From assembly GCA_036010905.1 (NCBI GenBank), contig DASCMH010000001.1, forward strand, positions 91,959 to 155,958: a DNA stretch of 64,000 nucleotides, read 5' to 3'. This document shows positions 43,899 through 53,365 of this stretch, piece by piece. A model generated the notes under the pieces. The model saw only the letters and a list, made by a program, of their open reading frames with translations, did not search any database and was not told the DNA's origin. This stretch comes from SMWD01 sp002729875. GTDB lineage: Bacteria > Pseudomonadota > Gammaproteobacteria > Steroidobacterales > GCA-2729495. Position 1 is the first letter of the stretch, and every line of letters begins with the position of its first letter. A program made the position numbers and the translations under genes.

Positions 43899-44594
43899 TT
43901 AGCCGAAAACCGTTGCAATCGTCTCCTGCATCCCCTCAGCTGCCGCATACGGATCCGCAGCGTCCCGGATCGGCCGCCCGACGACGATGTGGTCGGCACC
44001 GTCTGTGAACGCCTGCTCGACCGTTACAACGCGTTTCTGATCGTCACTGGGTCGATTCTCGACCGGCCGGATGCCCGGCGTCACAACCAGCAGTCGCCGG
44101 TCAACTGCCGTGCGCATAGCCGGCAGTTCAAGACCCGAGGCCACCACACCGTCACAACCTGCCTCGAATGCGCGCCTGGCGCGCGACAGGACGAGTTCGG
44201 GAATATCACACTGAAAACCCAGATCATCCAGATCGCCGCGATCCAGGCTTGTCAGCGCCGTGACAGCCAGAATTTTCAGATCCCCCTTCGCAGCGGCGGC
44301 GGCTTCCATGATGCCCTGATTACCATGCACGGTCGTGAACGTCACACCGCGACTGGCCAATCGCGCCACTGCACGCCCAACCGTCGCCGGTACATCAAAA
44401 AATTTCAGGTCCACGAATACCTTCTTGTCACGTTCGACCATCCAGTTAATCAGCTCAAAAAAGCCCCCGGCCATCATTAATTCGAGGCCAAGCTTGTAAA
44501 ATGTAACCGCTTCACCAAGCCGCTCGGCCAGTGCACGTGCCTGCGCAGCCTCCGGTACATCCATCGCAAAAATCAATCGGTCCCGGTTATCCAT
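43899..44594 (-). CDS. pyrF: Orotidine 5'-phosphate decarboxylase
   Basis: PyrF makes UMP, the last step of de novo pyrimidine synthesis. The 231-residue barrel has the catalytic Asp62-x-Lys64-x2-Asp67 in VDLKFFDVPATV, VTPGIRP and the phosphate-binding VVGRPIRDA. It follows dgt on the same strand after 41 nt, a gap that contains a short repeat-like sequence described in the findings. Confidence 0.97.
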   Translation of the reverse strand: MDNRDRLIFAMDVPEAAQARALAERLGEAVTFYKLGLELMMAGGFFELINWMVERDKKVFVDLKFFDVPATVGRAVARLASRGVTFTTVHGNQGIMEAAAAAKGDLKILAVTALTSLDRGDLDDLGFQCDIPELVLSRARRAFEAGCDGVVASGLELPAMRTAVDRRLLVVTPGIRPVENRPSDDQKRVVTVEQAFTDGADHIVVGRPIRDAADPYAAAEGMQETIATVFG

Positions 44595-44635
44595 ATTCTT
44601 TAATCTCTCTGTAGTTAATGTGGAGCCTGACCCCG

Positions 44636-45790
44636 CTATCCCACCAGCCGGCTATACGCCGAGTACGCATATCGATCCGTCATCCCCGCCACGTAGTCCG
44701 CCACCGCGCGCGCCCGGCCCTTATCGCCGGTCTGCCCGGCCCATTTCTCGGCACGCTGCAGATGACTCTTCGGCAGCGCGCGTATGTCATTCATGAAACA
44801 CTCGAACAAACCGCGCACGATCTCATGCGCGCGCCCGCTCATCGCCCGCACGCGCTGGTGCTGATACAGGCTACCGTGTAAAAACCGCTTCAGCGCCCGG
44901 TGACGCGTCTCGGCCTCCGGACTCAGCCCGATCAGTTGCAGCGGGTGCTTGCGCACGGCTTCTATATCAGCCGGTGCCTCGCGGGTCAGCATGCAACCGG
45001 AATGATCGATAAGATCGGTCACAATCTCATTGATCATCGCCCGTACCGTTTCGTGGATCATCGCACGGCGACCGATCTTATCGCACAGGCTGCGCGTGTG
45101 CGCATAATTCTCTGCGAACAGTTCCGTTTCGGTGAGTTCGTCTTCGGTAAGCAGTCCCGCGCGCAGGCCATCGTCAACATCGTGATTGTTATAGGCAATC
45201 TCGTCGGCAATGTTCGCCAACTGCGCTTCGAGGCCGGGCTGGCGACGATACAAAAAACGTTCGCCCAATTCGCCAAGTGTGCGCGCATGACGTTTCGAGC
45301 AATGTTTCAGGATACCCTCGCGGCTTTCGAAGGTCAGGTTCAGGCCCGGGAACGCAGCATAGCGTTCCTCAAGTTCATCGACGACGCGCAACGATTGCAG
45401 GTTGTGCTCGAATCCGCCGTACGTTTTCATGCATTGATTCAGTGCATCCTGGCCCGCGTGACCAAAAGGCGTGTGGCCAAGATCGTGCGCGAGACAGATC
45501 GCCTCGACGAGATGTTCGTTCAGCCCGAGTGCCGTCGCGACGGTACGCCCGATTTGCGCCACTTCGAGCGAATGCGTCAACCTGGTCCGGTAATGATCGC
45601 CCTCGTGATTGACGAACACCTGGGTCTTGTAGACCAGGCGGCGAAATGCCGTCGAATGAATAATCCGGTCGCGGTCACGCTGGAACACGCCGCGATACGG
45701 GTGTTCCGATTCCGGGTATTGCCGACCCCGACTGGCACCCTGTGATGCCGCATACGGCGACAACTCGCCGGGCTGTCGGCTTGCGGTCAA
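44636..45790 (-). CDS. dgt: dGTP triphosphohydrolase-like HD-domain protein
   Basis: These HD-domain proteins cleave dNTPs to deoxynucleosides and triphosphate. The 384-residue protein has the N-terminal RGVFQRDRDRIIHSTAFRRL, the RTRLTHSLEVAQIGR motif and the metal-binding HD pair in CLAHDLGHTPFGHAG, then NIADEIAYNNHDVDD. Translation starts at TTG, overlapping the aroB stop (TTGA), so it is coupled to aroB. The family includes enzymes preferring dGTP and others allosterically acting on several dNTPs. Confidence 0.92.
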   Translation of the reverse strand: MTASRQPGELSPYAASQGASRGRQYPESEHPYRGVFQRDRDRIIHSTAFRRLVYKTQVFVNHEGDHYRTRLTHSLEVAQIGRTVATALGLNEHLVEAICLAHDLGHTPFGHAGQDALNQCMKTYGGFEHNLQSLRVVDELEERYAAFPGLNLTFESREGILKHCSKRHARTLGELGERFLYRRQPGLEAQLANIADEIAYNNHDVDDGLRAGLLTEDELTETELFAENYAHTRSLCDKIGRRAMIHETVRAMINEIVTDLIDHSGCMLTREAPADIEAVRKHPLQLIGLSPEAETRHRALKRFLHGSLYQHQRVRAMSGRAHEIVRGLFECFMNDIRALPKSHLQRAEKWAGQTGDKGRARAVADYVAGMTDRYAYSAYSRLVG

Positions 45791-46875
45791 CGGACCAGCT
45801 GTTCGGCCAGCAACGCGGCCAGTTCCGCGGACGGATAGTCGGCCGTGACCTCGGCACTGCCGATCGAGTGCAATAACACGAGTCTGATCTCTCCGGCCAC
45901 GACCTTCTTGTCGATCGACATCGCTGCCATGAAGTCGTCAACACCGAGTTTCGGCGCGCCCGTGGGCAATGCAAGAGCCGTAAACAAGGCGCTGATCCGC
46001 CCTGTGTCACCGGACTCGAGGTAACCCAGCCGGGCTGAAAACTCGGCAGCCATGCAGATGCCGGCCGCCACAGCCTCTCCGTGCAACCATGCCCCGTAAC
46101 CGGCACAGCGCTCGATTGCATGACCATAGGTATGGCCGAGATTCAGCAGCGCACGACGACCGGCCTCGCGCTCGTCCTCGGCCACTATGGCAGCCTTGAG
46201 CTGGCAGGAACGCCGGATCGCATGATGCAACGCTGCCGGCTCACGGGCCAGCAATTCAGCGGCATGCACTTCCAGCCAGGCGAAGAACTCCGCATCAACG
46301 ATCAGGCCGTATTTGACGATCTCGGCAAGCCCGGCGCGTAATTCCCGATCCGGCAGCGTCACCAGCGTATCGGTATCGATGAGCACGGCCGACGGCTGGT
46401 GAAAGGCCCCGATCAGGTTCTTGCCGCCCGGATGATTGACGGCGGTCTTGCCGCCGACCGCTGAATCAACCTGAGCCAGCAATGTAGTCGGCACCTGGAT
46501 GAAGCGAATCCCGCGTTGGTAGGCGGCGGCCGCGAAGCCGCCGATATCGCCCACCACACCACCGCCCAGTGTGATGAGCAGCGCATCGCGCGCGAAGCGA
46601 CCGGCGACCAGCCGGTCGAGGATAGATTCGAAGCTCGCGATGGTTTTATGCACCTCACCGTCCGGCAGTTCGATACTGTCGATGCGTCGAGTACCGAGCA
46701 ACGCGTTCAGCATCTTCAGATACAGTGGACCAACCACATCGTTCGTCACGACGAATACGTCTGCATCGCCGACGAATGGGTCGAGGATGCCGTCCTGCTT
46801 CAACAGGCCGCTGCCGATCAGTATTGGATAACTCCGCTCACCCAGGTTGACGATTTGTTCGCTTAGTTCACTCAT
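45787..46875 (-). CDS. aroB: 3-dehydroquinate synthase
   Basis: AroB catalyses the second shikimate step. The 362-residue protein (from 46875) begins MSELSEQIVNLGERSYPI and has the NAD loop GGGVVGDIGGFAA, the RGIRFIQVPTTLLAQVDS segment and the zinc ligands in LNLGHTYGHAIE. The start overlaps the aroK stop by 8 nt; an upstream start at 46938 would extend deep into aroK and is rejected. Confidence 0.96.
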   Translation of the reverse strand: MSELSEQIVNLGERSYPILIGSGLLKQDGILDPFVGDADVFVVTNDVVGPLYLKMLNALLGTRRIDSIELPDGEVHKTIASFESILDRLVAGRFARDALLITLGGGVVGDIGGFAAAAYQRGIRFIQVPTTLLAQVDSAVGGKTAVNHPGGKNLIGAFHQPSAVLIDTDTLVTLPDRELRAGLAEIVKYGLIVDAEFFAWLEVHAAELLAREPAALHHAIRRSCQLKAAIVAEDEREAGRRALLNLGHTYGHAIERCAGYGAWLHGEAVAAGICMAAEFSARLGYLESGDTGRISALFTALALPTGAPKLGVDDFMAAMSIDKKVVAGEIRLVLLHSIGSAEVTADYPSAELAALLAEQLVR

Positions 46876-47419
46876 CTCGATTCTCTGTCTCCGGGTTTGC
46901 CCCCGGGCGCTCCAGATGCCGCCGGATCTCCGCAGCAACCCGGGCTACAGTCCGATTGTCGGTGCTGATGCACAAGTCTGCAATTTCCCGGTACAAGGGA
47001 TCGCGAAGGGTAAATAAATCGGTCAGAATCTGCTCCCGGTCGCCCGTATTCAACAGCGGCCGCTGTTTGCTGTGAATCGTGCGCACCAGTTGCTGTTGCA
47101 CGCTAGCCATCAGGTAGATGACGAAACCGCGGGTGGCCAGATGCCGGCGGTTTACATCGCTCAGGATCGCGCCGCCACCGCTCGCCAGCACGATACCGTC
47201 CTGCTGCGTCTGTTCCTCGATAACCACCGTCTCACGGTGCCGGAAACCCGCCTCACCCTCCTTCTCGAAGATGAACGGTATATCGACACCGGTGCGCGCC
47301 TCGATCAGCGCATCGCTGTCGACAAAGAGTTTGCCCAGATCATCCGCCAGATGCCGGCCGACGGCCGTCTTGCCCGAGCCCATTGGGCCAATCAGAAAAA
47401 TGTTGTTGATTATCGTCAT
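46868..47419 (-). CDS. aroK: Shikimate kinase
   Basis: AroK phosphorylates shikimate. The 183-residue P-loop kinase has GPMGSGKTAVGR (Walker A), FVDSDALIE (shikimate Asp), FRHRE and the ASGGGAIL loop with KQRPLL in the lid. It leads an aroK-aroB-dgt unit. In many gammaproteobacteria pilQ is directly upstream; here a large lipoprotein gene and a strong hairpin intervene. Confidence 0.96.
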   Translation of the reverse strand: MTIINNIFLIGPMGSGKTAVGRHLADDLGKLFVDSDALIEARTGVDIPFIFEKEGEAGFRHRETVVIEEQTQQDGIVLASGGGAILSDVNRRHLATRGFVIYLMASVQQQLVRTIHSKQRPLLNTGDREQILTDLFTLRDPLYREIADLCISTDNRTVARVAAEIRRHLERPGANPETENRDE

Positions 47420-47487
47420 GCAATCAGGGCCGGGAGTTGCTGTTCACCATGAAATATCCCGCCATGTGACTACATGATACGCAAAAC

Positions 47488-47519
47488 GACCAAGGCCGGC
47501 ATTGCTGCCGGCCTTGGTC
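47488..47519 (-). terminator. Strong hairpin terminator downstream of the Ig-like lipoprotein gene
   Basis: A perfect 14-bp stem, GACCAAGGCCGGCA with its complement around a TTGC loop, lies 50 nt after the lipoprotein gene and 68 nt before aroK. The T tract after it on the minus strand is short (GTTTTGC), so efficiency is uncertain. It probably separates the pil-lipoprotein transcripts from aroKB. Confidence 0.65.
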
Positions 47520-47569
47520 ATCGGTCTGTTGCCATAATTTAAGGCCGTTTATTGATCACCCTCGGACTA

Positions 47570-49297
47570 TTAATCCTCGATCACCACCGAGCTATCAGTA
47601 AACGTCGTGCCACTGGGCACTTTAACCTCGAGAAACATATTACCTGTAACCGGTGAACTGGTTGGCTCAGCTTCAGCAACAGAGAAACAATAAGTATTCG
47701 CAGCTTGCGAATCATCTGTCTTCGAGGGCACGGTAAAAGAAGAGGGGCCGACCACAGGGCCGTTCGAGGTCGTGACTTTAACCGTAGTGCCGGCCGGCAT
47801 CGGCTGATCATTCACATCACGAATCCAGTAACAGATTGTGTCTCCTGTGGAGGCATGCGGGTTTGCCGTCAGCAAAGTAATCACCGGAGTGCTGCCGGAC
47901 ATGATAATCAGGTTACTGGCGCTTATCGCCATTGTTGGATTGGGTGAACAACGGTTAAGCGTATCAGCTGAACCATCCGGGCCGCCGCACAGCAAGCCAC
48001 TAAACAGGCCATCCGGCCCGGTGTAATCGCCGCTGTTATCAAAATCAACAAACGGTTCCCCCAGGTCGTAGCCATCGTTTTCGTTCTCATCAAGATACGG
48101 CTCGCCGAGATCCGTGAAGGTATCATCGTCATCGAAAAAGCCGCTGCCATTGACGTCGACAAAACTTTCCTCGCCAATCGTCGTGACATAAATCGTGGCA
48201 CGACCGGCGCGAGACGGCAGTTTCTCAATCGGTCGCGGATTCTGGCTAACCCAGTTCACGGTACAGACACCGGAGGTGGTTGCATCCGTTGTCGTCGTAC
48301 ACGCTCCGGCTATCTGGCCACCCTCGGTACTCAGCGTCACGGCAGTTCCGTCAGGAACCGGGTTATTGAAGCGGTCGGACAAGCGGACGGTAACCTCATT
48401 CAACGTACCATCGAGATCCAAGCCTTCAACGTTATGCACGGCGACCGCCAGCGACACGCTGTTCTGGTCCGGCAGGCCGGTCGTAATGACCAGTTCGCTG
48501 GATTGCGAACCGATGGTTGGCGTGACATCGGTCACTGTCGCCGTTACCCGGATCGAGGTGGCGATGGTGCCGGACTGAACAACGGTTTGCACCCGCCCGT
48601 CGGCCCCGCTGATCGCCGTGGTTGGCGACAACGTAATATCGCCGACCGTCGTATTCAATGAAAACGAAACATTACGGCCGATTGACGGGCCGCCGGTCAA
48701 ATCAACGACTCTGAAAACCACGGTCGATGTCTCGGCGATGCCGATACCACCGGTGCCCCGCAGGCCGATCTGGGCCGGCGAAACCGATTCGAACTCGATC
48801 GAACCAACCGTCGATGCGGCGACGGTTACAGCGCCGACCGCCGACCGCTGTATCCCGTCGACAGTAGCGCTAGCCGTGATGACATCATCGCCACTACACC
48901 CGGTTGCACCGTAGGTTACAGTCGCTATGCCCGTATCGGTCTGTGCGGTGTTGCCGACGACATTCGCACCGGTAATTGTCGCCAGGCCGCTGGCAATACA
49001 CGGCGACGAGAACGTCACCTCTACCAAACCCGTGAACAATGCTGCAGGGTCGGCGACGGTTACGAAAGTAACTGTCAGGCTCGACGAGCCGCCAGCCGCC
49101 AGGCTGGGCACCGCCACTTCGATCACTCCAGCCGAAAAGGCCTGCGGATTACCGCTGCCCATCTCCACTACCGGATCAGAATCATCACCGCCGCCACCTG
49201 CTTCGCTGGTCGTGTTGAGCATTGTATTGTCACCGCCGCCGCATGCCGTGATAAACGCCGCCGCGAAAATGATCAGCCAAGCTTGAAGCCTCTTCAT
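47570..49297 (-). CDS. Large lipoprotein with bacterial Ig-like domains and acidic Ca-binding-like repeats
   Basis: The 575-residue precursor has a lipoprotein signal (Cys19 in ITACGGG) and beta-sandwich repeats resembling Big_1/invasin Ig-like domains (for example EVTVRLSDRFNNPVPDGTAV near 301-320). An acidic stretch at about 381-432 has several Asp/Asn-Gly loops (DVNGSGFFDDDD, DENENDGYDLGE, DFDNSGDY) that resemble calcium-binding repeats. Three or four cysteine pairs may form disulfides. It is probably on the outer membrane surface. Its place right after pilQ suggests a pilus-linked or surface role. AGGAT lies 7 nt before the ATG. No specific function is known. Confidence 0.75.
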   Translation of the reverse strand: MKRLQAWLIIFAAAFITACGGGDNTMLNTTSEAGGGGDDSDPVVEMGSGNPQAFSAGVIEVAVPSLAAGGSSSLTVTFVTVADPAALFTGLVEVTFSSPCIASGLATITGANVVGNTAQTDTGIATVTYGATGCSGDDVITASATVDGIQRSAVGAVTVAASTVGSIEFESVSPAQIGLRGTGGIGIAETSTVVFRVVDLTGGPSIGRNVSFSLNTTVGDITLSPTTAISGADGRVQTVVQSGTIATSIRVTATVTDVTPTIGSQSSELVITTGLPDQNSVSLAVAVHNVEGLDLDGTLNEVTVRLSDRFNNPVPDGTAVTLSTEGGQIAGACTTTTDATTSGVCTVNWVSQNPRPIEKLPSRAGRATIYVTTIGEESFVDVNGSGFFDDDDTFTDLGEPYLDENENDGYDLGEPFVDFDNSGDYTGPDGLFSGLLCGGPDGSADTLNRCSPNPTMAISASNLIIMSGSTPVITLLTANPHASTGDTICYWIRDVNDQPMPAGTTVKVTTSNGPVVGPSSFTVPSKTDDSQAANTYCFSVAEAEPTSSPVTGNMFLEVKVPSGTTFTDSSVVIED

Positions 49298-49337
49298 ACT
49301 GTGTATCCTTTTGCCGTAAATGCGCTACGACCCATCC

Positions 49338-51548
49338 TTAATAAATACTCGAGCCTTCTTTTAGTATTTTTGGCGTCACGAAAATCAATAGTTCCGATTT
49401 TTCAGACTTTACCCGCGTAGACCTGAACAACACACCCAGGAACGGGATATCGCCGAACAACGGCACCTTGGTCACTGTTTCTCTCTGTTCAGTTTCATAG
49501 ATTCCGCCGAGTACGACGGTCTGTCCGTTGTTAACCAGCACCTGCGTCTCGATCGAACGCGTATCGATACTCGGTACCGAGCCCCCACGCTCGGTCGTCA
49601 CGGTCTCGCCGACACTGTCCTTGGTCACCAGCAGGTCGATGATGATCCGGTCATCCGGGGTAATTTGCGGGGTCACCGTCAGGCTTAGAACCGCTTCCTT
49701 GAACTGGGTGGTGGTCGCGCCACTGGAGGATGATTCCTGATAGGGAATCTCGACACCCTCTTTAATGGTCGCTTCCTTTTGATTGGCTGTAATAACCCGC
49801 GGTGACGAGATGACCTCGCCGCGGCCCTCGGCCTGCACCGCAGACAACTCGAGATCAATCAGGTAATCGTCATCGAGAATTGCCAGTGCGAACTGACCGG
49901 CAGGATTGGCCACCGGCAGGTTGATGTTAAACCGGTCATCAAGGCTGGGGATACCGACCGGGAACGGCGAGCCGCTCGCATTCATGTTCTCCGCAGCATC
50001 ATTAATCATACTGTCTGTGCCGCTGGCCCGACCGGTCGTGGTATATACGGCACCGCCGCCTTCCTGAACGACGGTTGCACCCCATCGAATGCCGAGGTCA
50101 CGGCTAAAATCATCATTCACAATAACAATCCGTGATTCGATCAATACCTGGCGCACCGGAATATCGAGTGTCACGACAAGTCTGCGAATCGACGCAATAC
50201 TTTCGATCGTATCCTGCAACAACAGCGTATTGGTACGATCATCGATCCCCACTGAACCGCGATCCGACAGCAATGCGTTACCGCCGCTACCGCCGGAAAT
50301 CAGATCGGCCAGTTCACTGGCCTTGGCATAGTTGACCTGCACATACTCGGCCACCAGTGGAGCAAGCTCGCTGATCTCTTTGCGCGATTCAAGATCGGCA
50401 AGTTCACGCGCAGAGATTTCTTCGGCCGGGGCAACAATAATAACGTTGCCGTTCTGACGCATATCCAGACCCTTGGTGGCCAGCACGATGTCCAGCGCCT
50501 GGTCCCACGGTACGCCCTGCAGGCGCAAGGTAACATTGCCCTGAACGGTATCTGAAACCACGATGTTGCGGCCGCTGACATCAGCCAGTAACTGCAATAC
50601 CGCACGAGTCTCGATATCCTGAAAATTAAGTGTCAGTCGTTCGCCTTCATAGACGTGATCAGGGCTGAATAATGTCGGCGCAACTGCCTTTTTCTGTTCC
50701 TCTGCAGCCGGTTGTACCTCGACACTGAAGACCAGGTCAGACTGGTAGGCCAGCTCGGCAAAACTGCCTGTAGCCGATAGCACGATGCGAGTATCGTTGC
50801 CCACCCGCATGATGTCGATCGTCGTCACCGGTGTTGCAAAATCCAGCACATCGAGTCGCTTCATCAATGCATTGGGCAAATCGGTACCGGTAAAATTCAA
50901 TACCACCTGGTCGGCCGTACGCTGGACATCGATTGCCGTACCAATATCAGACAATGCAACTACAAGCCGGCCAGCACCGGCTTCGGTGCGCCGAAAATCA
51001 ATGCTTTCAATCGACCTCTCGATAAGCCCGCTGCCCACATAGGCTTGTTTCGGTAGCAGGCTCGGTGCCGCAGCTATAGCGGTCATTCCACTGCCCACCG
51101 CACTATCAAGTGTGATCAGGATGCTGTTGTCTTCAACCCGGGTCTGGTAGCCAACCAAGACATCAAGATTCAGAACAACTCGCGTACGTCCATTGGCTTC
51201 AGCTGCCAGAATTGTGTCAAGAGCGCCTATCCCGACGTCCTTACGTCGTGATTTCAGACCCAGCACAGTATTGCGCAGATCAATGGCGATACGCGCCGGC
51301 TCATCAATTGTAAAAGCCAGTGGCTCGGGCGCATTACCAGAGGTCACCAGCCTCAGTTCAATGCGATTACCTGGGAGTGTGCGTATCTCGATGTCATCGA
51401 GGCTGTTTGGCGTATCCCCGACTGTTGCAGCAGTAGCCGCCGTCAGTCCGAAGGCGATGACACAATACAAACTCATCAACAGACGACCGCTGCCGACTAC
51501 GCACGCATACCTGCTGATAAAGTTCTGATCCGGCCTAACTGTGCTCAT
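49338..51548 (-). CDS. pilQ: Type IV pilus outer-membrane secretin PilQ
   Basis: PilQ forms the outer-membrane channel for type IV pili. The 736-residue precursor has AMIN domains near the N-terminus (EIRTLPGNRIELRLV, VLDFATPVTTIDIMRVG), a secretin N/STN domain (GERLTLNFQDIETRAVLQL), an N1/KH domain with LLLQDTIESIASIRRLV, and the C-terminal secretin gate with VITANQKEATIKEGVEIPY and LLIFVTPKIL. The ATG at 51548 has GGGAG 9 nt upstream; a TTG at 51596 is less likely. It is the last gene of pilMNOPQ. Confidence 0.95.
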   Translation of the reverse strand: MSTVRPDQNFISRYACVVGSGRLLMSLYCVIAFGLTAATAATVGDTPNSLDDIEIRTLPGNRIELRLVTSGNAPEPLAFTIDEPARIAIDLRNTVLGLKSRRKDVGIGALDTILAAEANGRTRVVLNLDVLVGYQTRVEDNSILITLDSAVGSGMTAIAAAPSLLPKQAYVGSGLIERSIESIDFRRTEAGAGRLVVALSDIGTAIDVQRTADQVVLNFTGTDLPNALMKRLDVLDFATPVTTIDIMRVGNDTRIVLSATGSFAELAYQSDLVFSVEVQPAAEEQKKAVAPTLFSPDHVYEGERLTLNFQDIETRAVLQLLADVSGRNIVVSDTVQGNVTLRLQGVPWDQALDIVLATKGLDMRQNGNVIIVAPAEEISARELADLESRKEISELAPLVAEYVQVNYAKASELADLISGGSGGNALLSDRGSVGIDDRTNTLLLQDTIESIASIRRLVVTLDIPVRQVLIESRIVIVNDDFSRDLGIRWGATVVQEGGGAVYTTTGRASGTDSMINDAAENMNASGSPFPVGIPSLDDRFNINLPVANPAGQFALAILDDDYLIDLELSAVQAEGRGEVISSPRVITANQKEATIKEGVEIPYQESSSSGATTTQFKEAVLSLTVTPQITPDDRIIIDLLVTKDSVGETVTTERGGSVPSIDTRSIETQVLVNNGQTVVLGGIYETEQRETVTKVPLFGDIPFLGVLFRSTRVKSEKSELLIFVTPKILKEGSSIY

Positions 51549-51629
51549 TCTCAAGTACTCCCAAACCCCCGCAGAGGGCGCTTGTCGTTCAATCAACCAT
51601 CCGGAGAGCCAACGACTTCCGGAAAAAAT

Positions 51630-52136
51630 TTAATCAATTCCAATCCCGGCACTACGCTTGAAAAAATTCCCGATACCATTCGATACCAGTTCTTCAATCT
51701 CAATCCTGCCCTCCGTTATAGAAATAACGCGACCATCATTCTGTCCGACATAATTTCCGGGCAGAATACGGTGCACCAACCCATCACTGGTTTGCACAAG
51801 TCCATAAGTCTTGCCTTTGCGATTCAGCGTACCAACCATGTTCAGGGTATCCAGCGGAAACTGTTCAAGATATTCTTTATTACGATTCTTGATCGGCGTG
51901 GGGCCTTTCATCACCCCGCTTTCGTCGGCCGACTGATCCCGCACAAATGGCGAACGCTGCTTACTGGCCTGATAATCAAATGTCTCATAAGGCTTGATCT
52001 GCGGCAGTGGTTCGATACGACCGCCTGGCCGCTGCTTGACAGCAGCGACATATTGCTCAAGATCACTCATGCCGCCACCACAAGCCGTCAGTGCCAACAC
52101 TGCCAAAACTGCCGGCAACCTGGTCAACAACCGCAT
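51630..52136 (-). CDS. pilP: Type IV pilus assembly lipoprotein PilP
   Basis: PilP connects the inner-membrane PilMNO platform with PilQ. The 168-residue lipoprotein has signal and lipobox LALTACGGG, the SDLEQYVAAVKQRPGGRIEP region that binds PilN/PilO, and the C-terminal HQ-like beta domain (GKTYGLVQTSDGLVHRILPG, NYVGQNDGRV). The ATG at 52136 has GGAG 6 nt upstream and is preferred to the GTG at 52157. Confidence 0.93.
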   Translation of the reverse strand: MRLLTRLPAVLAVLALTACGGGMSDLEQYVAAVKQRPGGRIEPLPQIKPYETFDYQASKQRSPFVRDQSADESGVMKGPTPIKNRNKEYLEQFPLDTLNMVGTLNRKGKTYGLVQTSDGLVHRILPGNYVGQNDGRVISITEGRIEIEELVSNGIGNFFKRSAGIGID

Positions 52137-52153
52137 GCTTGGCTCCACACCCG

Positions 52154-52777
52154 TCACCCTGCGTTCTCCATTTCAGTGTCTTCATCGAGATAGCGATAGG
52201 TCTTGGCTGTAACATTGAGTATCAGTTTGCCATTCCCTGAATTGTCACCGCTACGCACCTGTTTAATGGCAATATCATGCAGCGTCACAATACGCGGCAA
52301 TGCGGCGATATCACTGACAAACCGGCCAAACTCATGATAGGTGCCTTTCAGGCGTATCTTAATCGGCTTCTCAGCATAAAAATCTTTCTGTAACTCAGCA
52401 ACCGGCTGGAACAGTTCTTCCTGCAGCCCGGCGGCCAGGCCTGTTTGTGAGATATCGACCAGTAAATTCGGAATCTCCGTCTTGCCCGGCAACTGACGCA
52501 ACATGGTACCGAAAGAACGTTCGATCTCTGCGAGTTGCTCACTGTAGGCAGAAAAATTTGCCGCCTTTTTCTGCTTCTGCTCAAATGAAATGCGTAATTC
52601 CTGTTCTTCCTGCTCGGCGCGTTCGAGTCGTGGCATCTGAGCGGTATAGACGAAGTAATAAAACCCACCGCTGACGGCAAAAATGAAAAACAGGCTGACA
52701 AATAATACGCGAAACAATAGCGGCCAACGGCCTATATCATTGAAATCCAGATTCTGTAGTTCTTCGAGGAAGTTCAT
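52154..52777 (-). CDS. pilO: Type IV pilus inner-membrane protein PilO
   Basis: PilO dimerises with PilN in the alignment complex. The 207-residue protein has one membrane helix (about residues 22-43), a long coiled coil with QEEQELRISFEQKQKKAANF, and the periplasmic ferredoxin-like domain that includes IRLKGTYHEFGRFVSDIAAL. Its start overlaps the pilN stop. Confidence 0.93.
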   Translation of the reverse strand: MNFLEELQNLDFNDIGRWPLLFRVLFVSLFFIFAVSGGFYYFVYTAQMPRLERAEQEEQELRISFEQKQKKAANFSAYSEQLAEIERSFGTMLRQLPGKTEIPNLLVDISQTGLAAGLQEELFQPVAELQKDFYAEKPIKIRLKGTYHEFGRFVSDIAALPRIVTLHDIAIKQVRSGDNSGNGKLILNVTAKTYRYLDEDTEMENAG

Positions 52778-53364
52778 TCTAATCCCCCCTCTTCTTCTTG
52801 CCCTTCACCTTTTTTAGCCATTAGTGACCTGGCAAAAACCGTAAATTCACTGGCGCGCCGGCCACTTCCTGCAACTTCTGGTTTAACCTCAACAACTTCC
52901 AGATCCGGTGAACTCAACCAATCTGAACCGTCAATATTACGCATCAACGCCGAAACCCGGGTGTTCGACTCGGCCGAACCGACGATCTCGATTCGTGAAC
53001 CATTTTGTTTGACCGCACTCAAGAATACGCCGTTTGGTAACGTCGTGACGAGTTCCTCAAAAACATGCACGATACCGGGACGACTGCGCTGCAACTGTTC
53101 GATGATTTCCATTCTGGCCAACAATCGATCCTTCTGATCCTCAAGATCGATAATTTCCTTGATTTTGATATTCAGTAAATCGATTTCAGACTGCAACATT
53201 CTATTTCGATCTTGCTGGTGACCGATGATACTGCCGAACATCAGGTTGCCGATCAGAATAATCAGCGCGGCTACGGCTACAGCAGCACCCAGCGCGATAA
53301 AGAATTGATTACGGCGCTCAGTCCTTTGCTCATCACGCCATGGCAATAGATTAATGCGTGGCAT
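52774..53364 (-). CDS. pilN: Type IV pilus inner-membrane protein PilN
   Basis: PilN binds PilM through its cytoplasmic N-terminus. The motif is present as MPRINLLPWRDEQR. One membrane helix (about residues 24-45) and a coiled coil are followed by a periplasmic ferredoxin-like domain. The start at 53364 restores the exact PilN N-terminus and lies 1 nt after the pilM stop; a start at 53394 would place foreign residues before the binding motif. Confidence 0.94.
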   Translation of the reverse strand: MPRINLLPWRDEQRTERRNQFFIALGAAVAVAALIILIGNLMFGSIIGHQQDRNRMLQSEIDLLNIKIKEIIDLEDQKDRLLARMEIIEQLQRSRPGIVHVFEELVTTLPNGVFLSAVKQNGSRIEIVGSAESNTRVSALMRNIDGSDWLSSPDLEVVEVKPEVAGSGRRASEFTVFARSLMAKKGEGQEEEGGLE

Positions 53365-53365
53365 A

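Noticed and set aside
44900..45745. 281-codon plus-strand frame opposite dgt
   Set aside because: Antisense of the dGTPase-like gene; high GC third positions keep the frame open by chance.
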